DNA from: JALZKA01 sp963754045
Lineage (GTDB): Bacteria > Actinomycetota > Thermoleophilia > Solirubrobacterales > 70-9
Length of the DNA stretch: 64,000 nt
Assembly: GCA_963754045.1 (NCBI GenBank)
Contig: CAVWEN010000002.1
Coordinates: forward strand, 992,001-1,056,000
Direction: 5' to 3'
The position numbers and the translations under genes are program-made. Shown here piece after piece: positions 27,301 through 34,259 of this stretch (position 1 is its first letter; each line of letters opens with the position of its first letter). Under the pieces are notes generated by a model that did not search any database, was not told where the DNA came from, and was given only the letters and a program-made list of their open reading frames with translations.

Positions 27301-27440
27301 GTCGGGACGATCAGGACGGGATCGTCGGCGAGCGCCGCGCGCAGTCGCTCGAGCACCATCCCGGCGCGGCCCGAGTTGGGCGGGCCGACGATCAGGTCAA
27401 GGCTCAAGTCTCGCTCCGGTGGGGCATCCGTTTCGAGCAT
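24378..27440 (-). CDS. AddB/AdnA-like helicase-nuclease subunit with degenerate Walker A
   Basis: 1020 residues from the ATG at 27440 (MLETDAPPERD); a longer frame upstream adds 22 poorly conserved residues. It has a RecBCD-like helicase scaffold and a C-terminal PD-(D/E)XK nuclease (LRDYKVSK, then LQLQLYLLV). Cys at ACSYQWF and in CSRYCTFQPIC match the 4Fe-4S staple of AddB and AdnA. The P-loop reads GPPNSGRAG, so the catalytic Lys and Ser/Thr are missing and this motor is probably inactive. It is co-transcribed with the active-motor subunit. It starts 60 bp from the divergent gene at 27500. Confidence 0.87.
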   Translation of the reverse strand: MLETDAPPERDLSLDLIVGPPNSGRAGMVLERLRAALADDPVLIVPTGDDAARFERDLGANGHPAIGASIRTFASLVADIAAASAAPPQLSAAQRLALVRAAIGASPLRVLGRSARSIGFPGALDALIAELQGALISPGNLARAAEAMDDGSAVTEIASLYGAYCELRDRAERSDAGSLTAAAAAALRAEPAGWRSRPVFIYGFDDLTEAQLELVGLLAATAEVTVAVNYADRRALTARAGLLARLLEDHEPDVEELPFDPDYTTRESLRHLDRELFEPEAGTVPVDEGLMLLECAGQRGEAESVGLEIARLLDAGAEPGEIVVALRRPAVDGPLLASVLRQMDIPVALEAELPLGATAVGRALTKLCEAVVEDSAKALLAHLRADPSFRGETADWAERAISRGEAETPDDVFVGWKHPPVHLSRIREARGPKAQLLALAVSARELAERPHRARAPLAGEHSEGTPFDPIELRAGIAAAELLTELAAVGDLPGCEQAGLPDAVEAVESGGVRAWRGSTQGRVRIASPYRVRSARARFLFCCGLNEGVFPGRGGIDPLLGEGARSELGIAALRRAEQGDEERYLFHACVSRPTERLYLSWRASDDEGHPAPRSPFVDEVLDLIGDDPAQAEERLVRTRGLAAVVPAPAEAPTARLLARGLALTGGAELDAHRSALAELDVDMAASGDALELLASIPAPGWLPGPLQHPLVLGALSSREYLSANSLEQWLACSYQWFVSHELSPQRLEPSPDPLWLGGVVHEALDRLYRARPGDSPMPTNENLARWQKRFGELLDEVAANPEGRSHTPAREVSLARSKIQVEDFLEAEAKSPSPLRPSLLERSFGFPDEENDPGALPLGEGFALRGRIDRIDVVPGTKTALLRDYKVSKRAAGQGSLEKEGKLQLQLYLLVVREILKLDPIGGLYHPLAATGDRRGRGLLRKGEALLDDLKDRVSARGDALDQKEFDEVLEAARRTATEQGGRMRRGDIERDPLNGECSRYCTFQPICRLERAVGHDEDPGD

Positions 27441-27484
27441 AAGAGTCGGGGCAGAGCCCAATCCCTGACGTCCGACGCCGCGTC

Positions 27485-27490
27485 TACCTT
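27485..27490 (+). promoter_or_regulatory. -10 element, near-leaderless start
   Basis: TACCTT, 9 nt before the GTG at 27500. Confidence 0.4.
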
Positions 27491-27499
27491 TGCCGAGCG

Positions 27500-27955
27500 G
27501 TGTCACTCTGCTTTATCGATCCAGCGGACGCGATTCGCGCCATCGCCGACTCGGTCGGCCGTGAGGCTCGTCGTCAGCTCCTTGGCGAGGCCGTCCGCGC
27601 CTGGGTCGACGAGATTCCCGAGGACGAGCTCGAGTCGCACTACGCCCGCGCGATCGCAGAACTCGACGATCACGACATCTCGATGCTCGCCGCGTGGCAC
27701 GCCTCGATGGACATTGGCCATCCGGTGCCCAACCGGGACTTTCTCATGCGTTCGTTCACCGGCCTCGGCGAGCACCGGCGCGAGGCGCTGAAGCTCGCCG
27801 CCGGATTTCGCGGTGAGGAGGCTGTGGACCGCGGGGTAACCGAGGAGCGAGCACTCGACACGGTGCTCGACTGGCTTTCTGGCCCTCGCCTGATGGAGCT
27901 GACCATGGAAGCGGTCGAGCTCTACGTCTGGGACCGCGCCGGCTCCGACAACTAG
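27500..27955 (+). CDS. Conserved-looking hypothetical, 151 residues, all-helical
   Basis: Not recognised. A soluble, acidic, predicted all-alpha protein (EAVRAWVDEIPEDELESHYAR early; DWLSGPRLMELTMEAVELY near the end). There is no signal, membrane span or Cys motif beyond Cys4. It is divergent from the helicase-nuclease operon and shares a CTAG with the convergent HAD gene so that both stops overlap. Codon use matches the neighbours. Confidence 0.65.
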   Translation: MSLCFIDPADAIRAIADSVGREARRQLLGEAVRAWVDEIPEDELESHYARAIAELDDHDISMLAAWHASMDIGHPVPNRDFLMRSFTGLGEHRREALKLAAGFRGEEAVDRGVTEERALDTVLDWLSGPRLMELTMEAVELYVWDRAGSDN

Positions 27956-28614
27956 GCCGGAGCCACGCGTGACAGCTCGGTCAGCGCCTGGTCGTTGTCG
28001 CGGAAGTGGACGACCTGCATGCCCAGCTCGCGCGCCGCGACAGCGTTCACCTCGATGTCGTCGACGAAGACGCACTCGGTGAACTCAAGGTCGCCAAGCG
28101 CCTCGGGGTCGTGCTCGCGCAGCCGTTCGAGGGTGAGTGTGTAGATCTCGGGCTCGGGCTTTCTCATCCCGACGAACGCGGAGTCCACTACCAGCTCGAA
28201 GATCTCGTCCACCGGCAGCATCGTCCGCCACAGAGGCTCCCATTCGCGCACGTTGTTCGTCAGCAGGGCCATGCGGAGCCCGGCGGCCTTGAGCTCGCGC
28301 ATGCGCTCGATCATCGCCTCGTTGGGGTCGAGAGCCTCGAAGTAGAGCTCCTTGAAGTTGTGCATCTCCGGCTCGTGTCCGAGCTCCACCGCCAGCTCGG
28401 CCCGGAGGGTCGCCAGGAACGAGTCCTCGGTCACGTGACCCTTCTCCAGCTCGTAGAGCGGGTGCGTGCCGTCGCGCTCGTAGATGCGCTGCATCGCGCT
28501 CCCCAGCGACTCGGGTTTGATCCCGGTCTTGTCCTGGAAGGCCATGAATGATCCGAGCAGCGGCGTCGTCAACACGCCGCCGAAATCGGAGATGACGGCC
28601 CGTAAGCGGCTCAA
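27952..28614 (-). CDS. HAD-superfamily hydrolase (subfamily IA)
   Basis: 220 residues. Motif I is ISDFGGVLT, where the first catalytic Asp is kept and the usual second Asp (DxD) is Gly. Motif II is LLTNN, motif III the KPEPEIY lysine, and motif IV CVFVDDIEVN. A cap domain lies between motifs I and II. The FGGVL type is common among HAD-IA phosphatases and epoxide-hydrolase-like or dehalogenase-like members. It is the last gene of a three-gene operon whose ORFs overlap by ATGA. Confidence 0.87.
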   Translation of the reverse strand: MSRLRAVISDFGGVLTTPLLGSFMAFQDKTGIKPESLGSAMQRIYERDGTHPLYELEKGHVTEDSFLATLRAELAVELGHEPEMHNFKELYFEALDPNEAMIERMRELKAAGLRMALLTNNVREWEPLWRTMLPVDEIFELVVDSAFVGMRKPEPEIYTLTLERLREHDPEALGDLEFTECVFVDDIEVNAVAARELGMQVVHFRDNDQALTELSRVAPA

Positions 28615-29087
28615 TCCGCCCGCACGATCTCGTAGAGCCCGATCCCGGCCTGTCCGTCGGATCGAACCCGCATCGTTGCGCGCCTATCGCTCGAATCGCC
28701 CGCCGCGTCAGCCGCAAGTCGCACGGGGTAGTCCTCGCCCTCGGGGTAGATCTCCATCCCCAGTCGCCTGATCCTCCCGGCGGCGTCGTACTCGGTCGAG
28801 AGCAGCGTCTCCTCGGCGCGGCGGGCGTCTTCGTCGCCGGTCATCAGCACCTCGATCGTGTCGTCGGCATGCCCGTTGGCGCCCGCCTCTCGCACTGCGG
28901 CCGCAAGGATCAGCGAGCCGTCCTCGAGAGCGGCACCGAGGATCCGGAGGGCGGCCCCCGGGGGCAGTTCGCCGTCGAGGCGCCACGCCCGCTCTGGCTC
29001 GGCAACGTCGAGGTAGCTGCCGAGGGACGCGGCGTCCCAGACCACCGCGACGCCGGGACGCGGAACCAGCCGCAGCTCAGGCGTCAC
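28611..29087 (-). CDS. Hypothetical soluble protein, 158 residues
   Basis: Not recognised. It is translationally coupled on both sides (ATGA overlaps with fxsA upstream and the HAD gene downstream). The sequence alternates strands and short helices (DGSLILAAAVREAG; ADDTIEVLMTGDEDARRAEETL; GRIRRLGMEIYPEGEDYPVRL), suggesting a small beta-rich domain. No catalytic motif is apparent. Tight coupling supports it being real. Confidence 0.65.
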   Translation of the reverse strand: MTPELRLVPRPGVAVVWDAASLGSYLDVAEPERAWRLDGELPPGAALRILGAALEDGSLILAAAVREAGANGHADDTIEVLMTGDEDARRAEETLLSTEYDAAGRIRRLGMEIYPEGEDYPVRLAADAAGDSSDRRATMRVRSDGQAGIGLYEIVRAD

Positions 29088-29587
29088 GGCCGCTCAGAGG
29101 GTCCGGTGTCGATCTCCGCCGCGGGCTCCCGGACCTCGCGAGCGGTCCCCTCCCAGTCGTGGGTTCGGCCCGGCGCCCGCTGACCAGGGCGTGAGGGTGA
29201 GCCGAACGGCATCACCCGCCAGACCGTCTGCGTTCGCCGCCCGGCGGTGCGGATGAGGAACTTGCGGAGCAGCGCCCGTGTCGGCGGCAGCAGCAGCGCC
29301 AGGCCGAGCGCGTCGGTGATAAATCCGGGCGTCAGCAACAACGCTCCGCCGACGATGATCATCGCGCCGTCGAACACCTCCCGGCCCGGCACGCGGCCCT
29401 CGGCAAGCGCCCGGTTGAAGCGCTCCCACGCGGTGCGGCTCTGCGACCGGGTGAGCGCTGCCCCGACCAGGCTGCCGACGATCAGGAGGGCAAGTGTGGG
29501 GAGGATCCCGATCGCTCCGCCTACCTGGATGATCACGTACAGCTCCGTGATCGGAAGGACGATGAAAAGAAGGACGAGAAGGGGCAT
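29084..29587 (-). CDS. fxsA: FxsA family membrane protein
   Basis: 167 residues. It has the FxsA pattern: an N-terminal span (LVLLFIVLPITELYVII), the QVGGAIGILPTLALLIVGSLVGA span, a short cytoplasmic loop ending GREVFDGAMIIVGGALLLTPGFITDALGL, and a basic tail. In E. coli FxsA limits exclusion of phage T7 by F plasmid PifA; its normal role is unknown. TAGGCT lies 9 nt before the ATG. Confidence 0.9.
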   Translation of the reverse strand: MPLLVLLFIVLPITELYVIIQVGGAIGILPTLALLIVGSLVGAALTRSQSRTAWERFNRALAEGRVPGREVFDGAMIIVGGALLLTPGFITDALGLALLLPPTRALLRKFLIRTAGRRTQTVWRVMPFGSPSRPGQRAPGRTHDWEGTAREVREPAAEIDTGPSERP

Positions 29588-29596
29588 CGCTCCCTC

Positions 29597-29602
29597 AGCC
29601 TA
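29597..29602 (-). promoter_or_regulatory. -10 element upstream of fxsA
   Basis: TAGGCT on the minus strand, 9 nt before the ATG; the spacer GAGGGAGCG could also act as a ribosome-binding site. Confidence 0.4.
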
Positions 29603-29627
29603 GAGGCTCATCTCGGGCGAGCGCTCG

Positions 29628-29645
29628 GGGGCGGCCGGCCGCCCC
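29628..29645. repeat. 18-bp GC-only palindrome between divergent genes
   Basis: GGGGCGGCCGGCCGCCCC, a perfect palindrome in the 106-bp spacer between fxsA and the SufT-like gene. It may be an operator or a hairpin. Confidence 0.4.
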
Positions 29646-29680
29646 AGCGCAGCTTCGATGCACCCGATTCGGCCGCCTCC

Positions 29681-29686
29681 TAGACT
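29681..29686 (+). promoter_or_regulatory. -10 element, leaderless start of SufT-like gene
   Basis: TAGACT, 7 nt before the ATG at 29694. Confidence 0.55.
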
Positions 29687-29693
29687 TCAGTGC

Positions 29694-29990
29694 ATGGTCA
29701 CCGAGGAAGATGTGTACGAAGCACTCGAAGAGGTCATCGATCCTGAGCTGGGACTCGACTTCGTCTCGCTCGGGCTCGTCTACGACGTCGACGTGGCCGA
29801 GCCCGCGGTCAACATCACCTTCACGCTCACGACCCCCGCCTGCCCGATCGGCCCCCAGGTCTCCGAGCAGATGCAGGAGTTCGTGGGTGATCTCGAGGGC
29901 GTCGAGGCCGTGAACCCGAAGATGGTCTTCGACCCCCCCTGGTCCCCGGAGATGATGTCCGAGGACGCGAAGTTCGCGCTGGGGTACTAG
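29694..29990 (+). CDS. Metal-sulfur cluster assembly factor (SufT/MIP18/DUF59 family)
   Basis: 98 residues. The signature DPELGLDFVSLGLVYDV, the conserved Cys in TTPACPIGPQVSEQM and the PPWSPEMMSEDAKFALG ending match the DUF59/PaaD/SufT family that helps mature Fe-S proteins. In many actinobacteria this gene sits in the suf operon; here it stands alone about 14 kb from sufD and about 22 kb from sufC. The ATG at 29694 is set by the leaderless -10 element. Confidence 0.9.
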   Translation: MVTEEDVYEALEEVIDPELGLDFVSLGLVYDVDVAEPAVNITFTLTTPACPIGPQVSEQMQEFVGDLEGVEAVNPKMVFDPPWSPEMMSEDAKFALGY

Positions 29991-30044
29991 CGCGCATGGA
30001 TATACGGGTCCCTGGGTCGGTGGCCTGCGTCCAGGAGCCGTCGT

Positions 30045-30072
30045 TCTAAGACTCTCTAAGACTCTCTAAGAC
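30045..30072. repeat. 10-bp direct tandem repeat, 2.8 copies
   Basis: TCTAAGACTC at 30045-30054 and 30055-30064, followed by TCTAAGAC. It lies in the 203-bp gap between the SufT-like gene and the secreted protein gene on the opposite strand. Confidence 0.85.
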
Positions 30073-30193
30073 GCGGGGAGCCGATCTCGCCTCCGGCGGT
30101 CCGCGCGGGCGCCTGCGGCGCTACTCGACGAATCGGCGGGGTCGGACTCGCGCGCCAACTCGACCGAGCGTGAGGACACTTGGCGCCCGGGCC

Positions 30194-30574
30194 TTAGTCG
30201 ACCGCGCCGAAGACTTGGCCCGCGCAGATGTGCCGGTGGGTGCCGCTCCCGATGTTCTTCGGCAGCACTTTCACGCGACCGTCGATGGCGCCGCTGAAGT
30301 CGCCCACCACCGCCCAGGCTCCGCCGCTGCTGGTCTTGTCCACGTCGAGCCGGGTTCGGGTGTTGTCGGACTCGACACGCCACAGGACGACCGTGCGGCC
30401 GCGCACGCACTTGGCGACTTCCGAATCGAGTACACCAACCAACGCGTTGCTCTCCTGGGTTCCCACGGAGGTCCGGAAACCCAAATCGGTCGGTGCCGAC
30501 GCGTTGTGGGCCACCGCCAGTCCGGACCCCGCCACCCCCAATATCGCCAAGACCCCAAGAAGCGTACGGCGCAT
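30194..30574 (-). CDS. Small secreted hypothetical protein
   Basis: 126 residues from the ATG at 30574, chosen because GAAGGGA lies 6 nt upstream and a signal peptide (MRRTLLGVLAILGVAGSGLAVA) begins there. The mature part is beta-rich (LGFRTSVGTQESNALVGVLDS; CVRGRTVVLWRVESDNTRTRLD) and has two Cys (VAKCVRG and HICAGQ) that could form a disulfide. It resembles exported beta-sandwich proteins of unknown function. It stands alone. Confidence 0.65.
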   Translation of the reverse strand: MRRTLLGVLAILGVAGSGLAVAHNASAPTDLGFRTSVGTQESNALVGVLDSEVAKCVRGRTVVLWRVESDNTRTRLDVDKTSSGGAWAVVGDFSGAIDGRVKVLPKNIGSGTHRHICAGQVFGAVD

Positions 30575-30702
30575 GCGTAGTCCCTTCGTAGACCGCTGAG
30601 TCGGCAGGCATCTTCGCACCGGAATGCGTGGCTGTCAAACGGCCGGATCGCGGCAAATCGGCAAAGCGGTCTCGACGGCCGAGGGCTGCGAGCGCCGGGT
30701 TA

Positions 30703-31581
30703 CTAGCGCGCTTCGACGGCCTCGGCGGCGCTGACCGGCGCCGGGGTCAGGGCCGCCGCCGAGATCACCAGGACGAAAGCGGCGAGCCGGGCAACCGTGC
30801 CGAGGGTGTCGTCGGGAAGCGGCTCGGCGAAGACGATCGGGCCGGCGGCAATGGTGAGTGCGTTCGCGGCGACGGACGTCACGGCGATCACCGGCACGGC
30901 CTTGCCGATCTGCAGGCTCCGGGCCGAGACGACCAGCCCCGCGATCGAAGCGAGGGCGATCACTGCGGCGAGCGGGTGGACGATGATGGCAACCGCCGAC
31001 TCCTCACCGAGGTTCCCAGATAGCGCCTTGATCGAGGTGTCCGACGCCGCCCAGAACAGGCCGGCCGAGGCGCCGAACAGGACCCCTTCCCGGGGGTTCC
31101 CGGATGCGATCCAGGCGACCACGCAGGCGGCTCCGGTGACGATCACCACGTAGAGGACGAGCCGCACGACCTCGTAGTCGGAGTGCTTGTCGTCGGCGGT
31201 GTCGCCGAGCGTCGCCGCCAGAAAGGCGAGGCCGAGCGCCGCCAGCGCCACCCCGATCCACTCGCGCCGGGTCACCTCGTGGGCGAAGAGCCGGTCGGCG
31301 GTAACGGTGAGCAGGACGAGCCCACCGGCGATCGTGGCCTGGACGAGTGAGATGGGTGCCAGGGCGAGGGCGCCGACGTGGAAGCTCCAGCCGACCATCG
31401 CGATGACGATTCCCAGCGTGTACCAGGGGTTGCGAAACAGCGCGAATGAGGTGCGGAGCGGATGGCGCATGTCCACCTCGGGCGAGGCGACGGCGCCTCG
31501 GTGCTTGTAGAGGAATCCAAGGACCGAGGCCATCGCGGTCGCGAGCGAGAGCAGCAGGCCGATCTGGACGGACGCGGACAT
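30703..31581 (-). CDS. EamA/DMT-superfamily transporter
   Basis: 292 residues with eight to ten hydrophobic spans in two similar halves, as in the 10-span drug/metabolite transporter superfamily. A first-half EamA-like segment reads ISLVQATIAGGLVLLTVTADRLF and the second half ends GPIVFAEPLPDDTLG. The substrate is unknown. It follows the 83-residue gene by 27 nt on the same strand and is probably co-transcribed with it. Confidence 0.8.
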   Translation of the reverse strand: MSASVQIGLLLSLATAMASVLGFLYKHRGAVASPEVDMRHPLRTSFALFRNPWYTLGIVIAMVGWSFHVGALALAPISLVQATIAGGLVLLTVTADRLFAHEVTRREWIGVALAALGLAFLAATLGDTADDKHSDYEVVRLVLYVVIVTGAACVVAWIASGNPREGVLFGASAGLFWAASDTSIKALSGNLGEESAVAIIVHPLAAVIALASIAGLVVSARSLQIGKAVPVIAVTSVAANALTIAAGPIVFAEPLPDDTLGTVARLAAFVLVISAAALTPAPVSAAEAVEAR

Positions 31582-31608
31582 GAGAAGGCGCGGTGGGGGC
31601 GGAGCGGG

Positions 31609-31860
31609 CTAGGCCGCGCTGCCGCCACCGTCGGGCTCGTCGTCGGGCACGGCCTCGAGTTCGACCTTCGGCTCGTCGCCGATGCGGACGGCGCGCATCG
31701 CGTGCACGTCGGGCAGCTTTGCGAGTACCTCGTGGATGATCGCGTGGATCTCCGGCTGGTCGTGCCCGAAGTCGTCGAGCAACGAGCGTAGTGCCGTGTG
31801 GGTGATCTTCAACTGCTCGGGCGTGAGCTCGAGGTGGTAGCGGAAGGGTCCGTCCTCCAT
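31609..31860 (-). CDS. Small acidic hypothetical protein, 83 residues
   Basis: Not recognised by name. It is soluble, with an early helix-turn-helix-like stretch (LELTPEQLKITHTALRSLLDDFG) and an acidic Gly-rich end. Its -10 element TAACAT is 6 nt from the ATG, so it appears leaderless. Co-transcription with the EamA transporter is likely from the 27-nt gap. Confidence 0.65.
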   Translation of the reverse strand: MEDGPFRYHLELTPEQLKITHTALRSLLDDFGHDQPEIHAIIHEVLAKLPDVHAMRAVRIGDEPKVELEAVPDDEPDGGGSAA

Positions 31861-31866
31861 ACGAGA

Positions 31867-31872
31867 ATGTTA
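31867..31872 (-). promoter_or_regulatory. -10 element, leaderless start of 83-residue gene
   Basis: TAACAT on the minus strand, 6 nt before the ATG at 31860. Confidence 0.5.
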
Positions 31873-31893
31873 CGCGGCGGGCGAAGCTGGTGG

Positions 31894-33321
31894 TCAGGCG
31901 GGGGAGGCGGCCTCGGTGGCCGCGACGGCCTCGTCGGCGGCGCTGACCAGCTCGGCCAGGGCGCGTTCGATCCCGTCGGCGACCAGCTGCACGTCTGCCA
32001 TCGAGTCGTAATCAGCAAGCAGCCCGAAGTTGATCTGCCCGTTGTAGGACATGATCGCGACGAAAAGGGCCTGGTTGGGTGGCAAGAAGCCGACCGGGAA
32101 GACGTCCTGGAGCTCGCGGCCGAGCAGGTAGATCGGCTGCTGCGGTCCCGGCACGTTGGTGACCACCAGGTTGAAAAGGCGCGTTGAGAAGTTGATCCGC
32201 GCGGCCTGGGCCAGCAGCGTCGGCGGTGCGAAGTCGTTCAGGCGCGAGATCGCCTCGGCTCCCAGCGCCTGGCGGGAATCCTTTAGGTCGCTCATCTGCT
32301 CGCGCACCTTGCCGAGTCGCGCTACGGGATCCTCGATGTAGACAGGTAGCGATGCCCGCATCGCGGTGATCTTGTTCCCGAGCTGACCGCTCTCCTCGGA
32401 GTTGCGAACGGACACCGGGACCTGCGCGCGGACCTCGAGCCCCTCTGTGCGTACGCCGCGCGCGTGCAGCCACTCGCGCACACCACCACCGACCACCGCG
32501 AGCACGACGTCGTTGATCGTCCCCCCGAGCGCGTCCTTGATCCGCTTGAACTGCGCGAGGTCGCTTCGGACCCATACGTACCGCCGGTGCGAGCCGATCT
32601 CTACGTTCAGCGGTACCTCGGGTGCGGGGTTGGCGAATGTCCATGCCACCTCGCCGACGGCACCGGCCATTTCGGCCGCCCGGCGCGCCGTGGTGCGCGG
32701 CTTCTCGACGGCGCGCTCGGCTCGGCGAGCCAGCGCGAGCGGGATCTTCGCTAGACCCTGCATGCCCCGGGCGGCCAGCTCGGCCGACGAAGGCTCGGGG
32801 CTGGCGATCCATTCGTGCTCGGCCTGGACGGGCTCGGGCACCGGCTTGAGGTCGAACAAAACGGTCGCGATGTCCACGCCGGAGACGCCGTCGACAAGTG
32901 CATGGTGGGTCTTCGAGATGACCGAAAATCGCTTCCGGGTGAGGCCCTGGACGAGCCACAGCTCCCAGAGCGGCTTTGTCTTGTCGAGCTGCTGGCTGAA
33001 GATCCGCGCAGCCATGTTTCGCAGCTGCTCCTCGGAGCCGGGGGAGGGCAGGGCGGAGTGGCGGACGTGGTATTCGAGGTTGAAAGTGGGGTCGTCCACC
33101 CAGAAGGGGCGGCCGGTCTCGATTGGTGGGTTCGCGAGCTTCTGGCGGAAGCGCGGTACGAGATGCAGCCGGTTGCGCACGTGCTCGAGCAGATCCTCGT
33201 AGGCCGGCGGCGGTCCCTCGAAGATCGTCACGCCACCCACGTGCATGTGGGCCGAAGAGGACTCATTGGTCAGGAACGAGACGTCCAGCGCGCTCAGCCT
33301 GTCCATATGACCTTGGGCCAT
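31894..33321 (-). CDS. Wax ester synthase/diacylglycerol acyltransferase (WS/DGAT)
   Basis: 475 residues. The catalytic HHxxxDG motif is present at about residues 140-146 (THHALVDG), preceded by the usual PxxxxxLxxGL segment. The C-terminal PLPVYI..., ISNVPGP-like TNVPGP and PVGFLPPNQ-type motifs are in place. The enzyme makes wax esters or triacylglycerol from acyl-CoA at the membrane. The ATG at 33321 is supported by TAGTTT 6 nt upstream; an in-frame ATG at 33306 (MDRLSALDVSFL) is the common family start. It is divergent from the M28 peptidase. Confidence 0.92.
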   Translation of the reverse strand: MAQGHMDRLSALDVSFLTNESSSAHMHVGGVTIFEGPPPAYEDLLEHVRNRLHLVPRFRQKLANPPIETGRPFWVDDPTFNLEYHVRHSALPSPGSEEQLRNMAARIFSQQLDKTKPLWELWLVQGLTRKRFSVISKTHHALVDGVSGVDIATVLFDLKPVPEPVQAEHEWIASPEPSSAELAARGMQGLAKIPLALARRAERAVEKPRTTARRAAEMAGAVGEVAWTFANPAPEVPLNVEIGSHRRYVWVRSDLAQFKRIKDALGGTINDVVLAVVGGGVREWLHARGVRTEGLEVRAQVPVSVRNSEESGQLGNKITAMRASLPVYIEDPVARLGKVREQMSDLKDSRQALGAEAISRLNDFAPPTLLAQAARINFSTRLFNLVVTNVPGPQQPIYLLGRELQDVFPVGFLPPNQALFVAIMSYNGQINFGLLADYDSMADVQLVADGIERALAELVSAADEAVAATEAASPA

Positions 33322-33327
33322 ATGGAC
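33301..33327. promoter_or_regulatory. 9-bp inverted repeat spanning divergent starts
   Basis: GTCCATATG (33301-33309) and CATATGGAC (33319-33327) with a 9-nt spacer. The arms contain start codons of both divergent genes, so binding here would affect both. Confidence 0.6.
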
Positions 33328-34254
33328 AAACTATCTCCTATGCCGTTGGTAGTGCTAGCCCTGACCGTCCTGCTCGCTCTTACGGGATGCGCGGCGGAGG
33401 ATGCATCCGAGCCGTTCGCGCCCAAAGTCGACCGTTTCGACGCGGAGCGAGCGATGCGCGACGTGCGTGCCCAGGCGGCGATCGGCCCGCGCCATTCCGG
33501 TTCGACGGGCGGGATCGAGGAGGTCGAGCTCATCACCAGACGCCTGCGGGCAATCAGCGGGGTGGAGGGGATCGCCGTCCAGGCGCCCTGGCAGAACGTC
33601 GTGGCCCGCATCCCCGGCTCGGGCGAGGGCTCGATCGTGGTCGGCGCCCACCACGACACCAAGGACGACATCCCCTCACCGTTCGAAGGGGCGAACGACG
33701 GCGCGTCGGGTGTCGCCGTGGTGCTCGAGCTCGCTCGCGCGCTTGCGATCGACGCGCCGATACGGGGATCGTCCATCGAGTTCGCGTTCTTCGACGGCGA
33801 GGAGGCGCGGGGCGACCGGCCGTTCACCCTGGATGGCGCCCGTGGCAGCCGTCAGTATCTGGCTCAGGCCGTCGCCGGCGGAGGCGACGGCACGCCGCCC
33901 GTGGGCGATCTGCGCGCGATGGTCCTGTTCGACCTGGTCGGCGACTGCGAGTTGCAACTGCCACGCGAGGAGAACTCTGACGCCGCGCTCTACGACGCCT
34001 TTGCCGAGGCGGCGGTGGAGGTCGGCGGCTCAGCGGGGCCGTTCACCGGCGTCGCACCCGGAGTCCAAGACGACCACATCCCGTTTGCACAGGCGGCGAT
34101 TCCGGCGGTCGATGTGATCGACTTTGCCTTCGGGCCGGGCGAGCCGCCCGGCGAGTACTGGCACACCGAGCACGACACCTTCGACAAAGTCTGTTCGGAG
34201 AGCCTGGACGTGGTCGGTGAGACCGCCGTGGTCGCGCTGCCCCGCCTTCCGTGA
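33322..34254 (+). CDS. M28 family metallopeptidase / glutaminyl-peptide cyclotransferase-like lipoprotein
   Basis: 310 residues from the ATG at 33322 (an ATG at 33340 is the alternative). The lipobox L-T-G-C lies near residue 22, so the product is a lipoprotein anchored outside the membrane. Zn ligands of the M28 fold are visible: VVGAHHDTKDD, EGANDGASG, FFDGEEARG and WHTEHDTFDK. The DDHIPFAQAAIPAVDVID segment is typical of glutaminyl cyclase-like M28 proteins. It may modify or trim exported peptides. Confidence 0.85.
   Translation: MDKLSPMPLVVLALTVLLALTGCAAEDASEPFAPKVDRFDAERAMRDVRAQAAIGPRHSGSTGGIEEVELITRRLRAISGVEGIAVQAPWQNVVARIPGSGEGSIVVGAHHDTKDDIPSPFEGANDGASGVAVVLELARALAIDAPIRGSSIEFAFFDGEEARGDRPFTLDGARGSRQYLAQAVAGGGDGTPPVGDLRAMVLFDLVGDCELQLPREENSDAALYDAFAEAAVEVGGSAGPFTGVAPGVQDDHIPFAQAAIPAVDVIDFAFGPGEPPGEYWHTEHDTFDKVCSESLDVVGETAVVALPRLP
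33328..33333 (-). promoter_or_regulatory. -10 element, leaderless start of WS/DGAT gene
   Basis: TAGTTT on the minus strand, 6 nt before the ATG at 33321; it lies inside the first codons of the divergent M28 gene. Confidence 0.5.
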
Positions 34255-34259
34255 CGGGT

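Noticed and set aside
30045..30072. CRISPR-like array
   Set aside because: The repeat unit is 10 bp with no spacers and no cas genes.
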